Assembly: GCA_002483285.1 (NCBI GenBank)
Contig: DLHP01000029.1
Span: 218,143-282,142, forward strand
Direction: 5' to 3'
DNA from: Flavobacterium sp. UBA7665
Lineage (GTDB): Bacteria > Bacteroidota > Bacteroidia > Flavobacteriales > Flavobacteriaceae
Length of the DNA stretch: 64,000 nt
The position numbers were made by a program, and so were the translations under genes. Below, piece after piece: positions 43,672-52,525 of this stretch. The number at the start of each line of letters is the position of its first letter. Position 1 is the stretch's first letter. Under the pieces are notes generated by a model. That model saw only the letters and a list, made by a program, of their open reading frames with translations, had not been told where the DNA came from and made no database searches.

Positions 43672-44517
43672 TTATTGTTTTTTTATGGTTAGTGTCTGGC
43701 CGATTTGCAATCCTTTGTTGAGCAGCGCTTGGTTTTGCTGTTTGATTTCATCGACCGTTACATTGTATCTTTTTGACAAACTGTATAGTGTTTCTTTGGG
43801 TGCCACAACATGCGTAATAGTCTCTGATCCTGGCGAAATTGGAGCCGAAGCAACAGGCTCAGTTGTTGTTGGCGCCGCCTTTGGCGTTTGCTTTTTCTCC
43901 GGTGCGGCCTTTTCAGTGACCGCTACCGTGGTGCTTTGACCATTGTTTTTAGCCGGCGGAATTTGGATAACCTGCCCTACTTTCAATCGTCCATTTTGCA
44001 ACTCCGGATTGGCCGCCTTGATATCATCTACAGCAACACCATATTTTCGCGCTAAGCTGAACAGCGTTTCTTTTGGGACAACAGTATGGGTATCGCTGGT
44101 ACGCTCATAAATCACAGGTTCAGGATTTGTTTTTACCGTTTCGGTATTTTGCTTTATGGGCTCTGATTTTTTGGTTGGTTTGGCGGCGGCCGGTTTTTCT
44201 GCTATTGGCGTTTCGCGAGGTTGTTCGGCGACCGGTTCTGGATCAGGTCTCGTTTCTTCTTGCTGCGCAACAGGCTCATCTTTTTTGGGAACAGGGATTC
44301 TCAAAATCATTCCCTGGCTTACCCCATCTACGGCAAATTTGTTGAGCTTGTAAATTTCTGCCGGATCAACCAGATATTTCTTTGAAATCAGACGTACCGA
44401 TTCCCCAAGTTGCACTTCGTGGTTGATGATTTCTACCTCCTGATCTTTCTTCCTGTTTTGCCCCGAAACATCCAGACAAATGAAAACTACCAAAAAAAGC
44501 AAAATGCCCTTCTTCAT
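43672..44517 (-). CDS. LysM repeat protein
   Basis: 281 aa. Signal peptide about 1-19 and three LysM domains at about 33-76, 143-188 and 237-281, joined by Pro/Lys/Glu-rich linkers. No catalytic domain, so it is a peptidoglycan-binding envelope protein. Paralogous in its LysM units to the larger downstream LysM protein and 18 nt downstream of guaA. Confidence 0.9.
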   Translation of the reverse strand: MKKGILLFLVVFICLDVSGQNRKKDQEVEIINHEVQLGESVRLISKKYLVDPAEIYKLNKFAVDGVSQGMILRIPVPKKDEPVAQQEETRPDPEPVAEQPRETPIAEKPAAAKPTKKSEPIKQNTETVKTNPEPVIYERTSDTHTVVPKETLFSLARKYGVAVDDIKAANPELQNGRLKVGQVIQIPPAKNNGQSTTVAVTEKAAPEKKQTPKAAPTTTEPVASAPISPGSETITHVVAPKETLYSLSKRYNVTVDEIKQQNQALLNKGLQIGQTLTIKKQ

Positions 44518-44535
44518 AAACTTTGTTTTGTTTAG

Positions 44536-46065
44536 TTACTCCCATTCAATGGTTGCAGGCGGTTTCGAGCTGATATCATACACCACGCGGTTCACTCCTT
44601 TTACCTTATTGATAATGTCATTGGACACTTTCATCAGGAATTCATACGGCAGGTGTACCCAATCGGCGGTCATCCCATCAGTCGATTCAACGGCGCGTAA
44701 CGCAACCACTTTTTCATAGGTGCGCTCATCGCCCATTACCCCTACGCTATTTACCGGGAGTAGGATTGCTCCCGCTTGCCAGACTTTGTCATATAACCCC
44801 CATGACTTGAGCCCATCGATAAATACCGCGTCAACCTCCTGCAATATACGAACTTTTTCTAAAGTTATATCACCCAGGATACGAATTGACAAACCAGGCC
44901 CGGGAAACGGATGCCTGCCCAATAAAGCCGCGTCAATGCCCAGAGTAGCGCCAACCCGACGCACTTCATCCTTAAAAAGCATGCGCAAAGGTTCAACGAT
45001 TTGAAGCTTCATATAATCGGGCAAACCGCCCACATTGTGGTGTGATTTGATAGTCGCCGACGGCCCTTTTACCGAAACCGATTCGATTACATCTGGGTAA
45101 ATCGTCCCTTGCGCCAGCCACTTCACGTCTTCTATGCGGTGCGATTCATCATCGAAAACCTCGATAAAAACGCGCCCAATGGTTTTGCGTTTGGTTTCGG
45201 GATCGCTGATTCCGGCCAATTCGCCAAGAAACCTTTCTGAAGCATCGACACCTTTCACGTTGAGCCCCATATGTTTGTATTGGTCGAGGACATTCTCAAA
45301 TTCATTTTTCCTTAGCAAGCCATTGTTGACGAAAATGCAATAAAGATTCTTGCCAATTGCCTTATGGAGCAATACCGCCGCCACCGTAGAATCGACGCCG
45401 CCAGAAAGTCCAAGGACCACTTTGTCATTGCCGATTTTCTGTTTGAGTTCTATTAAAATTTCATCGACAAACGCATTGGGTGTAAAATTTTGAGGGACTT
45501 GTGCGATGTTGACCAGGAAATTCTCTAGGATTTTTTTCCCATCGGTAGAATGGTAAACTTCAGGGTGAAATTGTATCGCGTAAGTTTGCTCTCCTTCAAT
45601 ACGATAGGCGGCATTTTCTACGTCGTGCGTGCTGGCCAGCCTTACGCCGTTTTCGGGCAAATGTTTGATCGTGTCCGAGTGCGACATCCAAACTTGCGAT
45701 TGCGCCGGAATGCTTTCAAAAAAAGCTTCATTCTCTTTAATGAACGACAGATTGGCACGACCATATTCACGCGTGTTGGATGGAGCCACCTCGCCTCCAC
45801 TAAAATGCGCCAGATATTGCGCGCCGTAGCAAACCGCAAGCAAAGGCATTTTGCCACGAATTTGCGACAAATCGGGATGCGGCGCGTCATCGCCACGAAC
45901 AGAAAATGGGCTTCCTGATAGGATTACCGCTTTGTAACTCGATAAATCATCCGGGAAATGATTGTAAGGAAAAATTTCGCAGAATATATTTAATTCGCGA
46001 ACCCGTCGGGCAATAAGTTGTGTGTATTGCGATCCGAAATCTAAGATAAGTACGTTGTGTTGCAT
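44536..46065 (-). CDS. guaA: GMP synthase (glutamine-hydrolysing)
   Basis: 509 aa from ATG 46065 (MQHNVLILDFGSQYTQLIAR); the frame extends to TTG 46071 but that base is inside a -7 box. Domains: class I amidotransferase with nucleophile in LAVCYGAQYLAHF and QFHPEVYH; ATP-pyrophosphatase with LSGGVDSTVAA; C-terminal dimer domain ending KPPATIEWE. Converts XMP to GMP. It opens an operon with two LysM genes and osmC. Confidence 0.97.
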   Translation of the reverse strand: MQHNVLILDFGSQYTQLIARRVRELNIFCEIFPYNHFPDDLSSYKAVILSGSPFSVRGDDAPHPDLSQIRGKMPLLAVCYGAQYLAHFSGGEVAPSNTREYGRANLSFIKENEAFFESIPAQSQVWMSHSDTIKHLPENGVRLASTHDVENAAYRIEGEQTYAIQFHPEVYHSTDGKKILENFLVNIAQVPQNFTPNAFVDEILIELKQKIGNDKVVLGLSGGVDSTVAAVLLHKAIGKNLYCIFVNNGLLRKNEFENVLDQYKHMGLNVKGVDASERFLGELAGISDPETKRKTIGRVFIEVFDDESHRIEDVKWLAQGTIYPDVIESVSVKGPSATIKSHHNVGGLPDYMKLQIVEPLRMLFKDEVRRVGATLGIDAALLGRHPFPGPGLSIRILGDITLEKVRILQEVDAVFIDGLKSWGLYDKVWQAGAILLPVNSVGVMGDERTYEKVVALRAVESTDGMTADWVHLPYEFLMKVSNDIINKVKGVNRVVYDISSKPPATIEWE

Positions 46066-46068
46066 GCG

Positions 46069-46076
46069 CAAAAGTA
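46069..46076 (-). promoter_or_regulatory. -7 element abutting the guaA start
   Basis: Minus strand TACTTTTG ends only 3 nt before ATG 46065. If used, the transcript would start at or next to the ATG, giving a leaderless or nearly leaderless mRNA. No TTG at -33 is visible. Confidence 0.45.
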
Positions 46077-46132
46077 CTTTTAATTTTGGGAATGTAAAAA
46101 AGGATTTCCGGAAAATTTATGTGTTTTTGAAT

Positions 46133-46202
46133 AACACAGATTTCACAGATTCGCAAAAAAATTCTTGATCAAAAATCTGTGTAAATCTGTGAAATCTGTG
46201 TT
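46133..46202. repeat. CACAGATTT palindromic repeat
   Basis: A perfect 19-bp inverted repeat, AACACAGATTTCACAGATT (46133-46151) against 46184-46202, with a third partial unit AAAATCTGTGT between the arms. It sits between the divergent guaA and ExbB genes. Similar ATCTGTG words are common as intergenic repeats in Bacteroidota. Confidence 0.8.
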
Positions 46203-46312
46203 GGTTTTGTGTTGCCAAATAATTAATCACTTTTTTTTCCGTTATCCACATTACAGTGAAAATCCTGTTCATAAAAAAAAATCAATTTGCCCTAGGCCTT
46301 TAAAAATTTACG

Positions 46313-46320
46313 CAATTTTG
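46313..46320 (+). promoter_or_regulatory. Candidate promoter of the ExbB/ExbD pair
   Basis: CAATTTTG (one mismatch to TAnnTTTG) with a TTG at 46287-46289, spacing 23 nt. Transcription would start about 24 nt before ATG 46350. Confidence 0.4.
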
Positions 46321-46349
46321 TAGACTTACTTAACCATTATCATTCTTAT

Positions 46350-47075
46350 ATGACGATTTTAAATTTCATTTTACAAGCAAATCCTGTTACCGATTCTATA
46401 GCAAATGCTGCCGCAAACGCCGCAGCGGCAACTACCGATGTGAGCGTGACCGAAAATATTTCCTACCTAGATTTCCTGCTCAAAGGTGGTATCATGATTT
46501 ATCCGCTGATTGTGCTCTTGTTTTTCTGTGTGTACGTCATCATCGAAAGGTATTTGTCTATCAAGAAAGCGACCAAGCAAGACAATAACCTTTTATCAGA
46601 AGTAAAAATGCAGCTCAAAACCGGGCGGATTGACAACGCATTGATGGCTTGTAACCGCGACGCTTCGGCTTCGGGGAATATTTTAAGAAGTGGTGTTGCC
46701 ATCATCGGACGTCCGATTGGTGAGATCGAATCGGTCATGGAGCAAACCGCGAATGTGGAGATTGGCCAAATGGAAAAAGGACTCGGATACCTTGGACTGA
46801 TTTCAGGTATCGCCCCAATTTTGGGATTCATCGGAACTATTTCCGGGGTTATCAAAATCTTCCACACCATCTCCAATACCGGAAACCTGAACATTCAGAC
46901 GATTTCTGGCGGATTGTACGAAAAGATGATTTCCTCGGGCGCCGGATTGGTCGTGGGTGTGATTGCTTATTGCGGTTACCACCTATTCAATATGATGATC
47001 GACGCCTACACGCTCAAAATCCAGAGACAAACACTAGAATTGATTAACGTAATCCAGGAACCGAATGGCCATTAA
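46350..47075 (+). CDS. exbB: MotA/TolQ/ExbB proton channel family protein
   Basis: 241 aa. Three membrane helices (about 47-68, 144-165 and 190-215). Family segments: GGIMIYPLIVLLFFCVYVIIER near 46-67 and GLISGIAPILGFIGTISGVIKIF near 150-172 with the conserved Gly-rich pore helix. With the ExbD-like partner, it energises outer-membrane transport using the proton gradient. It overlaps the ExbD gene by 11 nt. No TonB gene is next to it, so it could be a TolQ-type or ExbB-type channel. Confidence 0.9.
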   Translation: MTILNFILQANPVTDSIANAAANAAAATTDVSVTENISYLDFLLKGGIMIYPLIVLLFFCVYVIIERYLSIKKATKQDNNLLSEVKMQLKTGRIDNALMACNRDASASGNILRSGVAIIGRPIGEIESVMEQTANVEIGQMEKGLGYLGLISGIAPILGFIGTISGVIKIFHTISNTGNLNIQTISGGLYEKMISSGAGLVVGVIAYCGYHLFNMMIDAYTLKIQRQTLELINVIQEPNGH

Positions 47076-47457
47076 GAGAAACAGACGATTCCATCCCGAA
47101 ATCCCGACGTCGTCGCTGAGCGACATTATGTTCTTTTTGTTCCTGTTTTTCCTGATCATCTCCACTTTGGCCAACCCGAATGTCATCAAACTCACGTTGC
47201 CCAAAGCGAGCTCGAACGAAACCACGAACAAAGACCATATCAGCATTTCGGTGACCGAAGACCAGCGCTATTTCCTCAACAAACAGGAAATTCCATTTGA
47301 CCAACTCGAGCAAGCCGTGTTCAATGAGACCACGATGCGCAATGATAAAGTAGTGGTAGTGCGCGTTCCGGCCGATAATAAGGTGCAGGATTTGGTCGAT
47401 TTGATGCAAATGGGCGTCAAACTCAAACTCAACTTTGTAATTGCAACGCAGAAATAA
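47065..47457 (+). CDS. exbD: ExbD/TolR family protein
   Basis: 130 aa. A short cytosolic N-terminus (AIKRNRRFHPEIPTSSLSD), one membrane helix about 21-42 with the conserved Asp at SDIMFFLFLF (D20), then a periplasmic domain ending FVIATQK. It forms the channel complex with ExbB. Overlap with exbB ensures coupled translation; the following hairpin at 47464 ends the transcript. Confidence 0.9.
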   Translation: MAIKRNRRFHPEIPTSSLSDIMFFLFLFFLIISTLANPNVIKLTLPKASSNETTNKDHISISVTEDQRYFLNKQEIPFDQLEQAVFNETTMRNDKVVVVRVPADNKVQDLVDLMQMGVKLKLNFVIATQK

Positions 47458-47463
47458 AGGAGC

Positions 47464-47491
47464 GCCACGGATTGATTTCGTGGCTTTTTTT
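47464..47491 (+). terminator. Terminator of exbB-exbD
   Basis: GCCACG (47464-47469) pairs with CGTGGC (47479-47484), followed by seven T. Confidence 0.85.
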
Positions 47492-47559
47492 AAACCATAT
47501 GGTTCAAAATTATTCCCCTCAGGAATCTTTGCGAACTTTTCGGTTAATAATCAAGCAAT

Positions 47560-47931
47560 ATGGTTCGAACCCTACTCTTAATCGCTCTTGGCGGTGGCAT
47601 CGGAAGCGTTTTGCGCTACCTCACTGCTGTGGTAGTGCAAAAGTATTATAGCGCCGTTTTCCCACTGGCCACTTTCCTGACCAACATCCTGGGCTGCCTG
47701 CTCATTGGTCTATTTGTGGGTTGGCTCGATAAAAACCAATTGGCAAACGGCAACCTCAAATGGTTTTTCATCACAGGATTCTGCGGTGGCTACACCACTT
47801 TTTCCACATTTGGTTTTGAGAATTATTCTCTGCTGCAAAACAATCAGTCTTTTATTGCGCTGCTTTACATTGGCACCAGTATCTTTATAGGATTGGCGGC
47901 GGTTTGGCTGGGCATGTTCCTGGCAAAATAA
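47560..47931 (+). CDS. crcB: Fluoride channel CrcB/FluC
   Basis: 123 aa with four membrane helices. Motifs: GGGIGSVLRYL (about 10-20), FPLATFLTNILGCLLIG (about 34-50) with the pore Asn, and GFCGGYTTFSTFGFEN (about 71-86) with the Na-binding and Phe-box segment. Exports fluoride as a dimer. I looked for a fluoride riboswitch upstream and did not see one. Confidence 0.93.
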   Translation: MVRTLLLIALGGGIGSVLRYLTAVVVQKYYSAVFPLATFLTNILGCLLIGLFVGWLDKNQLANGNLKWFFITGFCGGYTTFSTFGFENYSLLQNNQSFIALLYIGTSIFIGLAAVWLGMFLAK

Positions 47932-47991
47932 AATTGCTAACAATTGGTTAATTTCTTTCCCTTTTCTGAAAAAAATGTAACTTCGCAGCCT

Positions 47992-48996
47992 ATGAAGCAC
48001 GAAGAAATACAGTTGGTGACGCAATGGCTTTCCACACCTAAGAAAATAGCCATTATTCCACACCGAAGCCCAGACGGAGATGCAATGGGTTCTACCCTGG
48101 CCCTTTATCATTTCCTTTTAAAATTGGGTCACGAGCCGATGGTGGTGGCGCCCAATGAATTCCCCGATTTCCTCGCCTGGCTGCCTGCTTCAAACCAAGT
48201 ACTGATCTACGAAAAAGACAAGGAAAACGTGTCTGGGGTATTACAACAAGCCGAATTGTTGTTTGCACTCGACTTCAATGCCCTGCATCGCACCGGAGAA
48301 ATGGAACAAGTCCTGAGTAAACTCATCGCGCCTTTCATCATGATCGACCACCATCAAAGCCCCGATACTTTTGCGGCTGTAACCTATTCGGATACCTCGT
48401 TTGGGTCGACCTGTGAAATGATTTACAACTTTATTGTCGCGCTGGGTAAAAAAGCACTGATAGACAAAGACATAGCTACTTGTATTTACACCGGAATCCT
48501 AACGGATTCGGGTTCGTTTCGATTCCCAAAAACCACCGGAACCACACACCGCATCATTGCCGACTTAATTGATTTGGGCGCCGAGAACACTAACATTCCG
48601 GCTTTGCTTTTCGACAACAACTCCTACCACAGCCTCCAATTGTTGGGCCGTGCGCTTACCAACATGAAAGTATTCCCCGAATACAAAACCAGCTACACGA
48701 CGCTCACACAGCAGGAACTCGATACCTTTCATTACGTAAAAGGCGACACCGAAGGCATCGTGAACTACGGGCTGTCGATCAAAGGAATCCAGTTTGCAGC
48801 GATTTTCATCGAACACAAGGACGAGAACATCATCAAGATTTCGTTCCGTTCACAGGGCGATTTTGATGTAAACCAGTTTGCGCGCGAGCATTTCAACGGC
48901 GGCGGACACATTAATGCAGCCGGCGGAAAATCGTACCAATCCATGAAAGAAACCGTCACAAAATTTGAAAAACTGATTGCCCAAATTAAGATTTAA
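47992..48996 (+). CDS. DHH/DHHA1 phosphoesterase (NrnA-like)
   Basis: 334 aa from ATG 47992 (MKHEEIQLVTQW); the TTG at 47944 adds 16 residues but lies in the promoter region. DHH motifs: PHRSPDGDAMGS (about 23-34), LDFNAL (about 94-99), DHHQSPD (about 117-123) and a C-terminal DHHA1 domain with FNGGGHINAAGG (about 300-311). NrnA-type enzymes degrade nanoRNA and dephosphorylate pAp. It is 3 nt upstream of gldI. Confidence 0.92.
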   Translation: MKHEEIQLVTQWLSTPKKIAIIPHRSPDGDAMGSTLALYHFLLKLGHEPMVVAPNEFPDFLAWLPASNQVLIYEKDKENVSGVLQQAELLFALDFNALHRTGEMEQVLSKLIAPFIMIDHHQSPDTFAAVTYSDTSFGSTCEMIYNFIVALGKKALIDKDIATCIYTGILTDSGSFRFPKTTGTTHRIIADLIDLGAENTNIPALLFDNNSYHSLQLLGRALTNMKVFPEYKTSYTTLTQQELDTFHYVKGDTEGIVNYGLSIKGIQFAAIFIEHKDENIIKISFRSQGDFDVNQFAREHFNGGGHINAAGGKSYQSMKETVTKFEKLIAQIKI

Positions 48997-48999
48997 CCT

Positions 49000-49566
49000 A
49001 TGAAATATTCACAGCCTGCCTTTTTGGTGCTTTTTGCGGGATTGCTGATTTCTGGCTGTTCCCAGCAACAGGCACGCCAACCGATTTCCCGATCCTCAGG
49101 CACTTTTTTGAACGAATCGGTTATCCGCAACAAAAAACTGGTTTCTGAAGAAGAAGCCAAAATCGATTCGATCATCAAAAGCGACCCAAACCGCAAGTAC
49201 ATCGCCTCCGATAAGGGCTACTGGTATCGTTACGATGTACGCAATTACAACGATACCTTGCGTCCTAAAAAAGGTGACATAGCCAATTTCAATTACGAGC
49301 TCAAGGATCTCGATGGTAACATCATCTATTCTGAACTCGAGCTGCGCCCGCAAGAGTACCACGTAGACAAAGAACAGAAAATCATCATGGGCTTGCGTCA
49401 CGGCATCAAACTCATGCGCAAAAACGAAACGGTTACTTTTTTATTCCCGTCGCATATGGGCTACGGCTATCACGGCGACGATCGCAGGATTGGCCACAAC
49501 CAACCGCTGATTTGTACCGTTACCCTTACCGACTTTAATCCTGAGAGTAAAACAACCAATGAATAA
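49000..49566 (+). CDS. gldI: Gliding motility lipoprotein GldI (FKBP-type prolyl isomerase)
   Basis: 188 aa. Lipobox LLISGC puts the lipid anchor at C20. The C-terminal half is an FKBP domain (FNYELKDLDGNIIYSE, GLRHGIKLMRKNETVTFLFPSHMGYGYHG). GldI is an outer-membrane lipoprotein required for Flavobacterium gliding and for type IX secretion, and its position with other PPIase genes is consistent. 3 nt after the DHH gene. Confidence 0.88.
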   Translation: MKYSQPAFLVLFAGLLISGCSQQQARQPISRSSGTFLNESVIRNKKLVSEEEAKIDSIIKSDPNRKYIASDKGYWYRYDVRNYNDTLRPKKGDIANFNYELKDLDGNIIYSELELRPQEYHVDKEQKIIMGLRHGIKLMRKNETVTFLFPSHMGYGYHGDDRRIGHNQPLICTVTLTDFNPESKTTNE

Positions 49567-49567
49567 T

Positions 49568-50677
49568 ATGAAGAGATTTTTTATCTGCCTGCTTGCCATT
49601 GCTACTTTTTGGTCCTGCAAGGACGAGCACAGCACGCTACCCGACGGTTTGTATGCCGACATCGAAACCAACAAAGGCCACATCATCGTCCAACTAGAGA
49701 TCGAGAAAGCGCCAGTAACCGTAGCCAACTTCATTACGCTGGCCGAAGGTAAGAACACTTTTGTAGCGCCACAGTTTAAAGGGAAGCGTTTTTACGAAGG
49801 ACTTAAGTTTCATCGCGTCATCCCGAATTTTATGATCCAGGGCGGTGATCCTTTGGGCGACGGTTCGGGCGATACGGGTTACAAATTCAGAGATGAGATT
49901 TCTGACCTGCATTTTGACAAAGCCGGCATACTGGCCATGGCCAATTCAGGGCCGGGAACCAACAGCAGCCAGTTTTTTATTACCCATATTGAAACGCCTT
50001 GGCTTGAAGGACGCCATACCATTTTTGGTCACGTCGTAGAAAATGGCATGGAAACCGTAAACAAGATCGCGCAAGACGATGTCATTAAAACCATCACGAT
50101 CATCAGGCAAGGTACGGCGGCAAAAAAATTCGATGCCGTAAAGATATTCAACGATTTCTTTTCACACGAGGCCGAAAACCTAAAGAAACAAGCCGCAATC
50201 GATGCCGAGAACAAGCGCTTATACGATGCCCAGTACAAAGCAGTCAAAGACAAAAAGATACTTGCATTTGCGGCACTTAAGAAAAGCGCCACTGTTAGCA
50301 ACAGCGGGCTTGCTTTTAAGATCATCTCTAAAGGCAACGGTAAGAAACCCGAGAACGGTTCCATGCTGCATATTAATTATTCGGGCTTCCTTGAAGATGC
50401 TACTTTATTCGATAGTAGCGTAGCCGAAGTAGCCAAGGAATTTGGTAAATTCGACCCACAGGCTGCTGCCATGAACAAATACACACCGATTACATTTGAG
50501 GCCGGTAGGAAAGACGGCATGATCCCCGGATTTGTAGAAGGACTCGAAAACATGCGCTACGGAGACAAAGCGATTTTGTTTATCCCTTCTAAATTGGCTT
50601 ACGGCGCGCAAGGTGCCGGTGGGGTCATTCCTCCCAACGCCAATATCATTTTTGAAATAGAACTCTTAAACAAATAA
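49568..50677 (+). CDS. Cyclophilin-FKBP fusion prolyl isomerase, lipoprotein
   Basis: 369 aa from ATG 49568 (MKRFFICLLAIATFWSC); an ATG at 49559 overlaps the gldI stop. Lipobox TFWSC at about residue 17. Cyclophilin domain about 28-180 (FHRVIPNFMIQGGDP, MANSGPGTNSSQFFI) and, after a coiled helical linker, an FKBP domain about 250-369 (HINYSGFLEDATLFDSS, GFVEGLENMRYGDKAILFIPSKLAYGAQG). Two folds of prolyl isomerase in one chain point to a periplasmic foldase. Its paralogue follows. Confidence 0.9.
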   Translation: MKRFFICLLAIATFWSCKDEHSTLPDGLYADIETNKGHIIVQLEIEKAPVTVANFITLAEGKNTFVAPQFKGKRFYEGLKFHRVIPNFMIQGGDPLGDGSGDTGYKFRDEISDLHFDKAGILAMANSGPGTNSSQFFITHIETPWLEGRHTIFGHVVENGMETVNKIAQDDVIKTITIIRQGTAAKKFDAVKIFNDFFSHEAENLKKQAAIDAENKRLYDAQYKAVKDKKILAFAALKKSATVSNSGLAFKIISKGNGKKPENGSMLHINYSGFLEDATLFDSSVAEVAKEFGKFDPQAAAMNKYTPITFEAGRKDGMIPGFVEGLENMRYGDKAILFIPSKLAYGAQGAGGVIPPNANIIFEIELLNK

Positions 50678-50744
50678 TTAACCACCAAGGGAAAAAACCT
50701 GAAAATCCCTGCGTCAGCAAAAAAGTAAGGAATTTTTTAAACTC

Positions 50745-52007
50745 ATGAAAATGAAAATCAAAATTATCGCCCTATTGTTCCTTGGCATGATGAACCTCAC
50801 CGTGCAGGCACAAGCAAAAAAAACGACCGCTAAAAAAGCAACAAAAAGTACCACTGCAAAAAAAGCGGCGCCAAAAGCAGCTGCCGACGGTTTATTCGCT
50901 GAATTCCAAACCGCAAAAGGAAAAATTGTAGTGCGACTTGAATACCAAAAAACCCCAATTACCGTTGCCAACTTCGTTTCGCTTGCAGAAGGAACAAATA
51001 CACTCGTAACCGATGCCAAACTCAAAGGAAAACCGTATTATGACGGGCTTAAGTTTCACCGTGTCATCAAGGATTTCATGATCCAGGGTGGTGATCCTGC
51101 CGGAAATGGCAGTGGCGGTGCCGGTTATAGCTTCAAGGATGAAATAGTTCCCGAATTTGTGTTCGACAAAGCCGGAATCCTGGCCATGGCCAACTCAGGT
51201 CCAGCAACCAACAGCAGCCAATTTTTCATCACACACAAGGACACACCTTGGCTCAATGGCAAGCACACTATTTTTGGCTACCTTGTTTCGGGTCAGGATG
51301 TAGTCAATAATATCGCTCAGGATGACGTGATGCAAAAAGTAACGATTGTCAGGAAAGGCGCCGCTGCCAAAGCATTCAACGCCGCGAAAGTATTCGGCGA
51401 CTATATGACAGTACAAAAGCCAATCGACGACAAAAAAGTAAACGAAGACCGCGCTAAGGAAACCGCTGTTCTTGAAGAGGCGCGCAAAAAACAAGAGATT
51501 ATCGATGCCGAGGCCAAGAAAGTATACGTAGAAAAATACGGAACCGTGATGGCTGCCAAGGTAAAAGAATTGGCTGCGCTTAAAGCCAAGGCTGTTAAAT
51601 CTGCCACCGAATTAGAAACCGTTGTGCTAAAACCAGGTTCGGGTAAAAAACCCGCAGATGGTAGTACGTTTTACATCCACTACGCGGGCTATCTTGAAGA
51701 TGGTTCTTTGTTTGACAGCAGTTATGAAGAAGTAGCTAAGGCTTATGGTAAATACGATGCCAACCGCGCCACACAAGGCGGTTACAATCCGTTCCCGTTC
51801 CAGGCGGGTAAAAAAGACGGTTTGATTCCCGGATTCATCGAAGGCATCAGCGACATGTCTTTTGGCGAGCAGAAAATGCTCTTCATTCCTTCTAAATTGG
51901 GTTACGGCGAACGCGGCGCAGGCAATGTGATTCCGCCAAACGCCAATATTATCTTCCAGGTGGAGATTTTTGAAACACAACCCAACGCGCCGACTGCCAA
52001 GCAGTAA
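50745..52007 (+). CDS. Cyclophilin-FKBP fusion prolyl isomerase, soluble periplasmic
   Basis: 420 aa, paralogue of the preceding gene. Signal peptide about 1-24, a Lys/Ala/Thr-rich tail (about 25-46), cyclophilin domain about 50-205 (FHRVIKDFMIQGGDPAGNGSGGAGYSF, MANSGPATNSSQFFIT), a long helical linker (about 225-290, charged) and an FKBP domain about 305-420 (YIHYAGYLEDGSLFDSS, FIEGISDMSFGEQKMLFIPSKLGYG). Unlike its neighbour it has no lipobox. Terminator downstream. Confidence 0.9.
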   Translation: MKMKIKIIALLFLGMMNLTVQAQAKKTTAKKATKSTTAKKAAPKAAADGLFAEFQTAKGKIVVRLEYQKTPITVANFVSLAEGTNTLVTDAKLKGKPYYDGLKFHRVIKDFMIQGGDPAGNGSGGAGYSFKDEIVPEFVFDKAGILAMANSGPATNSSQFFITHKDTPWLNGKHTIFGYLVSGQDVVNNIAQDDVMQKVTIVRKGAAAKAFNAAKVFGDYMTVQKPIDDKKVNEDRAKETAVLEEARKKQEIIDAEAKKVYVEKYGTVMAAKVKELAALKAKAVKSATELETVVLKPGSGKKPADGSTFYIHYAGYLEDGSLFDSSYEEVAKAYGKYDANRATQGGYNPFPFQAGKKDGLIPGFIEGISDMSFGEQKMLFIPSKLGYGERGAGNVIPPNANIIFQVEIFETQPNAPTAKQ

Positions 52008-52023
52008 AACGCGGTATTGAAAT

Positions 52024-52059
52024 AAAAAAAGGGACTTACAATTGTAGGTCCCTTTTTTT
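52024..52059. terminator. Bidirectional terminator after the isomerase genes
   Basis: GGGAC (52031-52035) and GTCCC (52048-52052), extended by A/T pairs (TTACA..TGTAG) and bracketed by A7 and T7 tracts. Confidence 0.88.
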
Positions 52060-52063
52060 GTCA

Positions 52064-52501
52064 TTATTTTTTGAATTTCCAGTCGAATTCATCCTTGTCA
52101 TTGATGATGGCTCCAATTTCGACTTTCACAATGTTGCCGAATTCACTCTGTAGTATGAGCCAATGGTCTTCATTGAAATGATTCTCGGCAAGGTCAAAAT
52201 CTTCTTGCTCCCAACTCTTGAAATGCTGCGACACCAAATCCTGTTTCACACTGGCCACTTCCCTACCGATAACCGCTTTGCCAAACAAACGCAATTCAGG
52301 ATTCGAGCAGATGGCATAACCCAACCTAAAATCCTCATCTTCATAAAAAGTCAGTCGCAGTTTTTGCTCGTTGTATACCAGGATGATGTTCTTGTCGTCG
52401 TCCTTGAACTGTTTGTTGGGCTTGCCATATAGGCTTTCTACGTCGCTTTGCTTCATCCCGAAAAGCAATACGTCTATGCCAAATTTTGGTTTGAGTTCCA
52501 T
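52064..52501 (-). CDS. Uncharacterised 145-aa protein
   Basis: Soluble, beta-rich, acidic. Segments VLLFGMKQSDVESLYGKPN and LRLTFYEDEDFRLGYAICS alternate helix and strand. No membrane helix or signal peptide. No family recognised. It converges on the isomerase terminator and is 25 nt from the acetyltransferase gene upstream of it on the same strand. Confidence 0.7.
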   Translation of the reverse strand: MELKPKFGIDVLLFGMKQSDVESLYGKPNKQFKDDDKNIILVYNEQKLRLTFYEDEDFRLGYAICSNPELRLFGKAVIGREVASVKQDLVSQHFKSWEQEDFDLAENHFNEDHWLILQSEFGNIVKVEIGAIINDKDEFDWKFKK

Positions 52502-52525
52502 AGTTCGTTTTTTAAAAGTTTATGT

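Noticed and set aside
47492..47559. Possible fluoride riboswitch before crcB
   Set aside because: The gap is only 68 nt and lacks the GGCGAUGG and CUGAU-type conserved parts of the crcB motif.
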